Shown here piece by piece: positions 1-9,950 of a stretch of DNA of 64,000 nt; within the stretch, counting starts at the first letter, position 1; the number at the start of each line of letters is the position of its first letter. Position numbers and translations under genes: made by a program. The DNA comes from Brachynemurus nebulosus (lineage: Eukaryota; Arthropoda; Insecta; Neuroptera; Myrmeleontidae), in NCBI GenBank assembly GCA_035578155.1, contig JAPWDM010000005.1, positions 48,006,954-48,070,953 on the forward strand. Direction: 5' to 3'. The notes beneath the pieces were generated by a model. The model made no database searches. It was not told the DNA's origin and was given only the letters and a program-made list of their open reading frames with translations.

Positions 1-2558
1 ACATTGTTTCAGGTTCCGATAGTGTATCACGTATTTCTGTTTGTTGTATAGCGTTGCCAGTAACATTTCCTGTTTAGTACCGGGTGCACACATTCTCTCT
101 GGACATAATGGTAAATCGTTGTGTTTATCATGCAGTTCTCTCGGGTATTCCAAATCCACTTCCAGTAAATATCCTATTGGTGAATCATCAGGTATTTGTT
201 GAACATCTATCTCAGTATTATCCATCCATTTGAAATTTCCCGTTGGTAAGTATTGTGACATTGCCCATCCATATAAGTTGTTCACGTCATAGTACATCAG
301 GTATTTTGATTCCTCGTCCGGATCGTAGGTGTTCATATATTTATTGTTTGCTGTCGCGTATCGGTTACTACACTGGCTCAATCCACCTCGAATACCACGT
401 TCAATGAATAATAATTGGTCCACATCAGATATGAGTTCTAACTCTACTTTTGTATATTTTAAGGCTGCATCCCACGTAAGTCCCGGCGTCGTGTAGTAAT
501 GAGCAGGATCCAATCCGTGTGTGCGCATGCACGTATCCCGAAAATTCTCGAAAACATCCGCGAGTAGTAGTATGTCCGTTTTCATATATAAATCCGAGTA
601 TTCTCCAAGCGTCTGTATGTTGAATGTATCCCAAACTTTTTGTGCGTGTGTATAGTCATCCATGGTGATATCGTTGTCGTTGAGTCGATTGTAGAATTTC
701 TCCCGTGATGGTAAACATGTTTCTTCCAATTTATCCCAGCCTGATATGTAGTCGTACGGAAAAACACCTTTGCGCATAAGTAATTTGTAGTCGGTATCCG
801 GAAATTGTGATTTAACTATGTTGAACTCGTTGAGATATGAAGATAATTTATCCAAACTTGATGCCATAAATCGGAAAGAGTCGATGAATCTAAATGTAAT
901 TTCGCTGCCCGTAACATGTTTAGTGAATGCAATATATCGTTCCTTGTTGATTGGTAGTAAGTCGACACGTCCCTCGAATGCTGTTGCTATATCCTTTATT
1001 ACGAAATGTGCATCATAACCACTCAAGTTGTGGAATACAACAGGAATCATATGAAAATCCTTATAATTCAAGTTGCATCCCTTGTGCGCAGGTCCATTGT
1101 ATTCGCCGGTGAAGTGGTTATGATCACGAACCACAATATCCTCAGGTTTGAATGGTTTCTCGCAGATGTGGCACTCGGTACTTCGTTGTTTAAGTTGCTG
1201 TTGTTCCTCTGGTGTTAACTCGTTCATTGGTATTATGTTGTCATATATGGGTTCCAAGATATTTTCACGTAACGTTGCCAGTTCTTCCGCGAACCATTTT
1301 TCGCAATTTGGCCCGCGGTATGATCTATAGTAACTTAACTGGTTGTTGTAGGAGCAGTGAAAGTAGTAACCGATACTGTATGCCCGATGTTGTTGATACT
1401 TTGTTGTGTTTTTCCGATTTTCGTTATCCGTCACAGGTTGTAGGAATGATTCCACGTCGGCGTAAATTATAAATGGAACACGTTTCTTGTTGCTGTAGTT
1501 CTTGAACGATATGTATTTGCTTTTCCCTTCTGGCATTATCACCCGACAGTTGTTCATGTTCACGCAGTCTTCTGTATGTTTTATCAGTTTATCTTCTGTA
1601 CGAAAGTAATTCAGGCATCGATCACAAATGTAATGGCGGTGGTCACGTTTTGATAATTGTCTTGATACAAGTCGCGATAAGTCCTTAATCCAGCAGAAAT
1701 GGTAGTGTAAATCTTGATCGTTGTCCTGTTCGTTGTCCTCATCCTCGTAATACTCGTTCTGGATCATTAAAAGGTTTATGTGGTTTTGTTTCTTCTCTCT
1801 CGTTAGCGCAGCAGGTACGGTTTCAAAATGTCCATTTTGTTTTTTTAGTATAAACACGTTGACTGATATAGCTGGGTTCTGTTTCTCGAATTTGCTCAGT
1901 TGTTGGATTGTCATTGGAAACTGTATCCCGTCCAAGTTAAGCACCGTTGAGTAGTGTGGGTACGCTGATGTTCTGTTAACACACCCTCGCTTTGCTGGAT
2001 AAAGTGCCGATACCACTGCCCACGCGAAACAGGCGTCATCGTTGAAGTTTTCAATGTTGATACATGCTTGTTTTCGTTTTATTTCCTGTGGCAATTCGAT
2101 GTAGCTTGATCCACGGAAAGGTGTGTATTTGTTCACGTTCACGGCTAGGTTGATTATGCTTGATAAAGCCCATCCGCTTCCCGACTCGGTAAACTCTCTC
2201 AATTTTCTTAGAATTGGTTCCTGTATATGTTCCATGTAGCACTGTTTTAAGTTTGTTCCACGATCTATTATGATATTCGGTGTATTGAAATGTTTCATGT
2301 CGTATTTATCCTCGTCACCATCAGTTTTCACAAATAACCCGCAAAACGTTGTGTTGACTTTTATCGTTAAGTATTTTTTTAATATATTTTGTATTCGCCG
2401 AGTGAACATCGATGTAGCGTCGTCTAAAAAGTCCTTTGGCTCTATGTGTGTTATGTTGGTAACCACTCCCGTTCGTATTCGACTTGCAAATGCGGATTCC
2501 ACGTCAGCCCATTGAATTCTATCAGATCTTTTACGTTGATTTTGATTCATGCCGGCAC
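1..2558 (-). CDS. polB: Protein-primed family B DNA polymerase, Polinton/Maverick/adintovirus type: exon 2, partial (runs off left edge)
   Basis: This is the replicative polymerase of a Polinton/adintovirus-like mobile element or endogenous virus. With exon 1, about 935 residues lie in the window and the frame is open to the edge, so the C-terminal palm and thumb are missing here. Seen, with residues counted from the exon 1 start: a conserved Cys-containing block with DDACFAWAVVSALYP near 254; a CxxC...H...C zinc-finger-like block near 391-412; exonuclease motif I YADVES near 445; an endonuclease-VII-like block with CHIC near 543 and DHNHFTGEYNG near 560; exonuclease motif II HNLSGYDAHF near 590; YMKTD (exo III, Y-x3-D) near 738; and polymerase motif DVNNLYGWA near 838. 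This domain order matches large PolB proteins known from Polinton-like elements of insects and cnidarians. The ATG at 2550 could be an alternative start, but splicing from exon 1 keeps frame. No stop or frameshift was found, so the copy may be young. Whether it sits in a complete element cannot be judged from this window. Confidence 0.9.
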
Positions 2559-2703
2559 CTAAAACAACCAACATAAAAAAATTATTTATCAAATTTATAA
2601 AAAATCATTAAAAAAAAAATTTATATTTAAAAAACTTACCATGTTGATATATCAAAATTAAAAAAAATCATTAAAAAATAAATTTATATTTGAAAAAACT
2701 TAC
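2559..2703 (-). other. Predicted phase-1 intron of polB with an internally duplicated donor
   Basis: On the minus strand the intron begins GTAAGT at 2703 and ends TTTTAG at 2559. It is 145 bp and very AT-rich. A stretch of about 46 bp ending in the exon/donor junction (about 2664-2709) is repeated inside the intron at about 2600-2645, including a second ACATGGTAAG donor at about 2640. The duplicate would be an alternative 5' splice site. Confidence 0.65.
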
Positions 2704-2950
2704 CATGTTTTCGTAGCGCTTTCATTCTGATTCGAAATCCTTTCATTTTTCCCGCACATGACTCGAAGTGTTTCCGTTGTCCCAAATTTTCCGCTCCACG
2801 TATAGCCTTGTTGATTAGTCGTATGTTGGTATTTGCATGTTTCATCCATTTTTCCAATTCATCTGCATCCCGGGTATCCATTTCCAGTAATGATAGCGCG
2901 TTTCGTACATTTTCCACCATTCTAGTTGCCACGTCGTTTAATGAAGCCAT
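2704..2950 (-). CDS. polB: PolB exon 1, N-terminal 82 residues
   Basis: The ATG at 2950 has an A at -3 and a G at +4. It opens an 82-codon reading frame that ends in ATG-G followed by a GTAAGT donor. The last base of the exon plus the first two bases of exon 2 make a Gly codon, and the frame then continues into the polymerase. The segment is charged and probably helical (MASLNDVATRMVENVRN at its start), and I recognise no domain in it. If the donor is not used, the frame stops six codons later at 2684. The in-frame phase-1 junction, good donor and TTTTAG acceptor are the reasons for calling this exon 1 of the polymerase gene and not a separate 88-residue protein. Transcript data would settle it. 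Confidence 0.7.
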
Positions 2951-3660
2951 TGTATTTTAATTTTAAAAAAATCTCGATACAAATTCTTGCAACAATAACA
3001 ATATTAACTGCTTGAAGTTTGCTGAAGAAGTGATTTGAGGGGGCACGCAGACCTCAATTTATACGATTTTGACTGCTCGAAAAATTCTGGAGGGGAATCA
3101 CAAAAATGCTGGCTCAGAATTTTTACAACGCAAATAACCGAAGGTCAAATGTCAAATTCCGAGAAATTTATTTCGCATTTGAAAAGTAATAAAAGAATTG
3201 CTGACTAATTTTAAATAAACATTTTTTAAAATTAAACCTTAAATAAACAAATTGAAAAAACCCCCGATTATTATCAGGCCATAAATTAAAAATTCCGAGA
3301 AAAGTATTTCATATTTGAAATCAAACAAAGAAATTGCTGTGTTGTCAAAATCTTAAATAAACATTTTTTAAATTAAAACATATAAATAAACAAATTAAAA
3401 AAATATCTGAATATGAGTCAGCAAAATCTTAAATAAACATAGTTAAATTAATGATTTACGATGACATTAATGTAAACAAATTCCTGGAACTGACAAGTTG
3501 TGACTTGCTTTTAAATAATATTCCCCTCTGGCTATGATGCAAACATATTATGAAATTACATCATCCTAAGTCAGCTAAAAAAATCTTAAATAAACAAACA
3601 CAAACCGTATAAAGTCACGAGTTTTTATTAAATAAACAAATTAATCTTATAAAGACTTGA
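2951..3660. repeat. AT-rich flank of polB with imperfect direct repeats
   Basis: Two imperfect direct copies of a ~110-130-bp unit lie at about 3160-3265 and 3293-3400. Each runs from CCGAGAAA through ATTTGAAA and AAATTGCT to TTAAATAAACATTTTTTAAA. Shorter echoes of AAATCTTAAATAAACA follow at about 3425 and 3583. No coding frame was recognised. Because it lies directly upstream of polB, this could be promoter or terminal-repeat sequence of the same element, but no terminus is visible. Confidence 0.6.
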
Positions 3661-3699
3661 CTCATATACAAAAAAAAACCTCAAGTACAATTGACACCA

Positions 3700-3780
3700 A
3701 AATTTCCGGCAGTACAGTAGCGGTCTGAAATTTGGAGTCTGGACCCCGGAGTCTGAAATCTGGAGTCTGAAATCATGATT
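3700..3780. repeat. Short degenerate repeat of GGAGTCTGAAATC
   Basis: Three to four adjacent variants of a ~13-18-bp motif (GGTCTGAAATTTGGAGTCTG, CCCGGAGTCTGAAATC, GGAGTCTGAAATC) precede the larger tandem repeat. Small, locally expanded sequence. Confidence 0.6.
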
Positions 3781-4310
3781 GCGGCTAGCGCTTGGTACAG
3801 TGCCCCCACAAAATTTAGCGGCCACCCCGTGGGTTAGGGTATTCCCCACATTTTTGACTTGGTAATGTACCTTTCGTTTAAAATGACGCAATTAAGGTAA
3901 GCGCGTGTTGGGGTTAAGGTTTGCACGTACAGTGCGCTTCAACAAGTGATCGGACACCTTTTTGGTCAGGGGGGCCCGCACTTTTGACACGGCAGTGTAC
4001 CAAAAATTTAAGTACAGTACGGCGTCAAAAGTTTGGGGCCACTCCTGGGTTAGGGTATACCCCACATTTTTTGACGTGATAGTTCGTTTAAGATGACGTA
4101 ATTAAGGCAAGCGCGTGTTGGGGTCAAGGTTTGCACGTACAGTACGCTTCAAAAAGTGATCGGATACCTTTTTGGCCAGGGGGGGGTCCACACTTTTGAC
4201 ACGGTAGTGTACCAAAAATTTAAGTACAGTACGGTGTCAAAAGTTTGGGGCCACCCCCGAGTTAGGGTAACCCCACATTTTTGACGTGGTAGTGTACCCC
4301 ATCTATCAAA
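3781..4310. repeat. Tandem repeat, period ~210 bp, about 2.5 copies
   Basis: The anchor GCGCGTGTTGGGG occurs at 3901 and 4111, and CAAAAATTTAAGTACAGTAC at 4001 and 4213, giving a ~210-bp period. A partial third copy supplies the GTTAGGGTAACCCCACATTTTTGACG segment again near 4262. The unit is richer in G runs than its surroundings (GGGGGGCCCGCAC, GGCCAGGGGGGG). Copies are similar but not identical. No gene was recognised. Confidence 0.85.
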
Positions 4311-4842
4311 TTGTGGCCTAAAATTCAGTCTGCGCATGCGTCGTGTACTTAAATTCAGTCTGCGCATGCGTTAGGTTTGGATGGTAATGGGTTAACACAA
4401 AATGAAATTGTTATAAGTAAATTGTGATGACGCATAATGGGTTAACATAAATTAATTTGGTTGCTGGTGATGACTCACCTCTTAGGAATTTCAAGGCCAA
4501 CAGTATGAGCGAGTGTTGGGGTCAAATGTCAACAACAAAATTTTTAATACATGTACGTGCCAGGTCAAAGGTCAATTCATACACTAGGTACAGTAGGACC
4601 CCAAACTACACGGTTCTTAACATCGTCAAAAAAGTAGTCCGGAAAATTGAGGTTCTACGGTGCTCCCGTACCGACCTAGCTATTCTACTTCTATCATTTT
4701 ATCTACAATTTTTAAGACACTGAAAAATTTTAGTACACAGTTATCGAGCGCAAATAAACGACTTTAAACGCAATTTTGAACGTAGTGTTACTTAGCGAAT
4801 TTTCAACCGATTTGCATGAAATACCACAGGAATATTTTAACC
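4311..4842. other. No recognisable feature
   Basis: Contains a short direct repeat (AAATTCAGTCTGCGCATGCG twice at about 4321 and 4351) and a GGGTTAACA motif twice at about 4389 and 4439. An 88-codon frame at 4457-4723 resembles no family I know. Otherwise nothing supported. Confidence 0.4.
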
Positions 4843-5139
4843 CACTGATGAGCTTTTACATGTAAACAGTCGGTGTTTACGTTTACATTGTAAAGAGACG
4901 TAAACAGAGTAAACAACCGTAAACTAAGGTAAACACGTAAAGAGTCATAAATTATATATAATATATCAATATTATTACTTAAAAAGAAAAGTGAAGAGTC
5001 TAAATTTAAAACTTTAAAAAATTTAGAATTTTCAATCTAATTTTTAACCTGTTTACGTTGTTTACGCTGTTTACATATTTACTTCCAAATAATATGTCGT
5101 GTTTGTAAACACTGTAAACAATTTACGCGCCCATCACTG
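4843..5139. mobile_element. hAT-type MITE with GTAAAC subterminal repeats
   Basis: Ends are CACTGATGAGC on the left and, read from the right end inward, CAGTGATGGGC. Flanking 8-bp sequences TTTTAACC (4835-4842) and CTTTAACC (5140-5147) match at 7 of 8 positions, as expected for an 8-bp hAT target duplication. Both ends are packed with GTAAAC/GTTTAC hexamers (about a dozen), oriented as inverted subterminal repeats. Non-autonomous: no coding frame. Confidence 0.75.
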
Positions 5140-6044
5140 CTTTAACCTACTGGTTATTACATAACGCTCTAGTTTTTTTTTTCTAACTATAAATATGCTT
5201 TTTTAACGAATATTTATAAAAAGAAAATATGACTTTCCTTTCAAAATGATGCTAAATCAGTAGCCCATTTAACCCTCCTGTAAATTCCCTACTGATTGTA
5301 ACATTCTGTAGCGAATAACGAAGGCCTTTCAATATTTTCAACTACTCTTAATTCAATTGAATTTCTTTTGATTGCAAGTATTAATTAGTGCATTTACAAT
5401 TAGCGTGCACTATCGTCGGTTCGTTTGGCAGAAGCAATATGTATAGATGCGGTACAGTCGAAAGTTAATATAGACATGCACTTTAAGTTCAATAATTGAA
5501 CAATTACAAAAATAATGCTTTTAACTTATATTGACACAGACATCAGACATACAGTAGGTAGTTTACTTTAAGACAATAGTTTCTTTATGAATAATAATTG
5601 AATATAATTTGTATTTGCATTGTTTCGGAGATGCATCAGAAAATGCTGCTGCAAAATCAACAATCAATATCTACATTTTGATATAATTAATGGAAAATGC
5701 AATCGAGCAAATTTTTAAATGCAGTAAAATTGTTAGTTGATGTGCTATTGAATTTTCGTCTTTGGAAAGAGAGAGATAGGTATATATTATATATATACAA
5801 ATGATGAAAAACGGAAAAGAAATTAAAGGAATTTTCTTGTTACTTTGTCGTTGGTTGCTACGTTTAAATATAGTTCATTAATAGTTTTCAATAAAATATA
5901 TGTTATTTTTAGAATATGCAATTTGAATTTTAATATACTTTTTCATTTTGTAATGTCTGCTGAATGATTTCTATATTTTGTATTGAATTACTCAACAAAA
6001 CTAATTTTGAAATGTCAAAAAAAAAAATCTGTAATTCTAACAAT
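5140..6044. other. AT-rich sequence, no recognisable feature
   Basis: Read on both strands; short AT microsatellite near 5780. No gene, RNA or bounded element found. Confidence 0.4.
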
Positions 6045-6925
6045 CCGGACTATTATATATATTGTAACCGACTTCAAAAACGAGGCCGTTCTCAATTCAA
6101 CCCGTATGTTTTTTGGTTTTTTGTTTTTTTTTTTATGTATGCACATACACCGTTTTCTCCCACATTTCTGGCCCAATTTCCGCCATTCTTTTTTCAGTTA
6201 GTAGATAAAGCTCTCTAGGTGGTCCTAGAAAAATTTTGTTGGCATTGGTTGAGTATTTTTTTAACCATCTTCAATAATATGAACAATATGAATAATAATG
6301 GCACATTTAAAATTTGTGTATATGCAAATTTATTTACTTTAATATCTTACAGTAACATAATATTTTTTTATTTATGTTGATCCAATTATCCTAAAAATAA
6401 TTTTCCATCAGTACCTAGTTTAAAAAATTCTTTAATAACTTTAAAAATTGGTGGATTTTCATTGATTTCTTATCTTCCTAGTAACTAATTATTACTTTAA
6501 ACATTATTAAAGTTCCAAATTTCAAAGCGAAGACAGTGAGTGCCCAAAATTATGATTTTTGGACACTGGTATTTTGAAAACTATTCCACCTAAGCATATG
6601 AAATTTGGAATTTAATAAAAAAAATTAAAAACCAAATAAAAAATTGTAATGGGGTGGACTCACAAGCATTGTCACTAAAAGGTATAAAATAAAAGCTCTT
6701 TTAAAAAACTGACTTCAAAAATAAAAAATAATTAATAGCACGAATTTTGAAGTCAGGCGGGGAGTAGTATAAAAAAATGTAGATCTTGAAGAATTCATGA
6801 ATTTTTCAAGCACATCCAATCGCAATTTTACATACGACGCCCCGCGTGACTTCAGAATTCATGTTATTAATTATTTTTTACTTTTTGTCGTCGGTTTTTA
6901 AAAGAGCTTTTATTTTAAAATTTTT
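6045..6925. repeat. Dispersed insect repeat of the CGACTTCAAAAA type with inverted arms
   Basis: The segment at 6063-6230 (TAACCGACTTCAAAAACG, a T tract, then ATACACCGTTTTCTCCCACA and AAAGCTCTCTAGGTGGTCC) resembles a repeat I know from memory to be widespread in insect genomes. Further on, 6686-6780 and 6825-6922 form an imperfect inverted repeat (AAAATAAAAGCTCTTTTAAA inward through TGAAGTCA.GCGGGG), arms ~90 nt around a ~45-nt spacer. The two parts may belong to one element. Small frames here (5964-6218) are not genes. Confidence 0.5.
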
Positions 6926-8114
6926 GTTCTAGTTATTATGTAAAATCTACTTAGATGGTGTGTGTCTATAACCGTTTTTAAAGGAAATATACCGCTACTC
7001 ATCTGGAATTGTGAAGGGGAACTACAGAAATCTTTAAGAAGCATAGCCGGCCGCAGAATCCGGACCCTCAACCTAAGTCCGAAAATTCCTAAACACTCTC
7101 GGCCACTCTCGGCTACTCGGCTAGTTGCTTTCGTAGTTCAAAAGTATTATAGTTTAACCTACTTACTACAATAAGATAAATTTTAATACTACCGATGTGC
7201 TTCTGAACATTATTAAGTATGGCCTTAACCACCTTTTATTCGTATTTAAACATACGTTAATATTTACTAGTGTATGCTCATAACGGACGTTCAGCTAAAC
7301 TGAAACTTGAATACACGATTTACTTCTCGTATTAATATTTAAAAAAATCACATAGTGATAGAAAAATTGTCAAACTTTCTTGCACTAAGAACAGAGTAAA
7401 AATACCGTAAACACAGGTTACTTGAGTCCTAAGGTGTGACTTGAGCCCAAAATGAAAAAAAGTATTATTTTTTGTTTTGTGCTTAGTGTAGCCAGTAGTA
7501 GAAGTATGTTACATTCACAGGTTCACTGTGTTTATATTTAGGTAGTTCTGAAAATTGACTCTAGGTGTCAGGCGAGTGTTGTTTACTCTCTATTTTATGT
7601 TTACTTTAATTACAAACTGTCCTCCTAGAGTTTTTCTGGTAAAGCTACTTCAATGTTTCAAAACTATCTACTTCAAGTCAAGGAACTACTAACTTAATTT
7701 TTCCTCTATTTTATAAATTTTATAATAGGAAAAATCCTAAATATTTAATTTTTGTTAAAAATTTCATTCTTACATACAGCCCCCCCATAACCCCCCAGTT
7801 ACGCCGCGTTATTACAGTGAGTAACACGTATTATTTAATAACTAATAACCTGTTGTCTTTTTACAGAATTTTAAAGAATTTGAGCTATGATTTCCCTAAA
7901 AAATTATTAATAAATCCACTCTTAAGGGTGTTTGACCCCTTAAATATGGGATTGGGCACGTACAATTAAAATTGGTTTGTTACTTTGTCAAGTACTACAA
8001 TATATCTTAAAATGAACGAAATCGCAGGGTAACACTTCCGTAACATTCCTTGTCAGTTGGGTAAAATTAAAAATTAGTAAAGGCAGTCGCAAGTGAAAGG
8101 TAGTTAAATTTCTA
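6926..8114. other. Repeat relic plus unassigned AT-rich sequence
   Basis: The stretch 6980-7030 (ATATACCGCTACTCATCTGG and on to GAACTACAGAAATCTTT) has a weaker match at 33670-33720 (ACTATACCAATATTCATCTGG, then GAATGCAGAAAACTTTC), so both are relics of one repeat. Near 7411-7450 are the phrases GGTTACTTGAGTCC and GTGTGACTTGAGCCC. No gene supported. Confidence 0.4.
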
Positions 8115-8540
8115 GGGGTCCGACGAAAAATCTTGGAATATTTATAATTTCATCAAGACTGTTTGTCAGTCTGTTTTACAGTCTGTCTCAATTAACATAA
8201 ATCAAATTTCCGTATTAGAAATTGAGAGCAAAAATTGTTTTCCAACATTAAATATTGTCTGGAGTATCATTCAGCATTTTTCATTTTTAGTCCCATTCGC
8301 GAAATATTGAGCTCTACAGTGAGATTGTTTTATCCCACCTCCTATAATATATCAGCCGTAGGTTCAAAAAATTTGAAGAAACGTAGATTACTGGCTAGAA
8401 CTTGATAAAAAGACTAAATTAAAATTATTTCGGTTTTATCGGTAAATAATTTTCGAAGACATAGACAACCAAATTTATCACTGTGTGTCATTGATAGACA
8501 ACTCATTTTTGAAATATGGTAAATGACCTTGAGTGTGTGC
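8115..8540 (+). repeat. Dispersed repeat family R (AGGGTTCCGAAG family), left part
   Basis: Starts AGGGGTCCGACGAAAAATC, has the CTGTTTGTCAGTCTG region at ~8160 and the internal phrase CCATTCGCGAAATATTGAGC at ~8293. Other copies in this window have the matching phrases TAGGGTTCCGAAGAAAAAAT (42019), TCTCGTTTGTGAAATATTGA (42243) and TCCTGTTTGTGAAATACAGA (9812). Old, diverged and non-coding. Confidence 0.55.
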
Positions 8541-9799
8541 TTTTACAAAATTTTCCTTTATTTTATTGTATACATATGTGTATAGATGTACTTAACTAAT
8601 GTATACTTTGTATTGTATAAAAATTTTCAAAATAGATATGAAGCAATATTTTACTTCTTATAAATTAAATTTTTCAATAACATCGACAAAGTTGTACCTA
8701 CTCTAGTTTCCTTTCGTGTACTTCAAAAGCTTTTATTTACTTTTATAGATAAAATATACAACAAAATGCATTTTATTTCCAATATGTATCTCGATTTATT
8801 GAATATGTTGGTATTTCATCAGTTTATACATATTAAATTTAAAAAAATAAAAACATAATTACGTTTATATTGACACAGTAGTGTAATAATATGAAATTTT
8901 CTGTTGCAAATTCATTTCTGATTTTGTCTTTCGCTACCCTACACTTAATTGAATATCACTTCAGAAAAAAGGATATTCCCTGTAAGTCGTACGAAATTAT
9001 GTTTTCGTAATTCATTGTTTATGATTTAAAAGAGTGTTGTGAATGTATTTATGTCACTCTAACCTCAAAATTTCGACTTCATCTCGTTTTTTCCTGTTAC
9101 CGGAATATAAAATATCATACGCACGGCATGAAAACAAGATTTTTTAACAATTCGCAAATATAAATCAAGTTGCAAGAAGTAGCTGAAAAACTTTTTTTTG
9201 CAAATAAACGCATCGAAGCTCGAAAATTAATTAAGTCATTTTTGCATTTTTTTTTCAGCAAAAATGGTTCTTTTTTCTATATTTACATTATATTCTGTAT
9301 TCTTTCAACCTCTTTTGCCTTGAAATATAGATATAATAACTTCGATACAAGATTTGCGTTGAGTTTGTATAGTTTTTTAAAGTTTCCCACTTTACCCCAC
9401 GATTTTCAATTTTGGCCGTTTTGCACAAGGTCGGTCAAAGCTCGGTAACTCTAAAGAAAATCAATATTTTTAGTTGGTATCTTAGGCAAAAGATAGTTTA
9501 TTGAATTCTCTTTACTATAGCAATTTTAAACATGGAAAAATAATCACTTTTATTCAATCAACGGAGCTCCAAAAAAAAGTTTCCCATTTTACCCCACTTA
9601 CCTCTATGAAATTTTACATGTAGAAACTAGAGGTAAAGATATCAATTTATACGGAGTAAAAAATTATTTTCTTAATTTCTGAAAGTACTTTTTCGTATTG
9701 GAAAGTACTATAAGAAATTTCTTTCCTCATGTACCACATCATGTGGAACATCTTTACGAAGGACTCCTGAAATCAAGATGAAGTTCCTCTCACAATTTT
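8541..9799. other. AT-rich sequence with two ACCCCAC-box motifs
   Basis: TTTCCCACTTTACCCCACG at 9384 and TTTCCCATTTTACCCCACTT at about 9580 are spaced ~196 bp. They recall the repeated G-rich motifs of the TA-flanked elements at 34677 and 62871, but no inverted ends were found. A 92-codon frame at 9170-9448 is low-complexity and unsupported. Confidence 0.35.
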
Positions 9800-9950
9800 T
9801 CATTTTTAAGTCCTGTTTGTGAAATACAGAACTTTAGGCAGATACAATTTTGGTGAAAAATGGACTTTCGAGACGTGAAAAAATGTAGTCACTGAGGAAT
9901 CCTGACTTAGTGCGTGCTCATCAAGCACTTGGCGAAGTTTTCTCATTCCC
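9800..9950 (+). repeat. Dispersed repeat family R, right part
   Basis: Contains AAGTCCTGTTTGTGAAATAC, then the family's right-end phrases GAGGAATCCTGACTTAGTGCG and CATCAAGCACTTGGCGAAG. In other copies these read GGAATCCTGACTCAATGCG (21631) and GAACCCAGACTTAATGCG (56285). Confidence 0.55.

Noticed and set aside
6961..7174. 70-codon frame with a protein-like GC-rich segment
   Set aside because: Belongs to a repeat relic that recurs at 33670; not a gene.
9384..9600. Third member of the GGGGA / G-rich repeat family (two TTTCCCA.TTTACCCCAC words)
   Set aside because: No terminal inverted repeats or TA duplication located around the two words.
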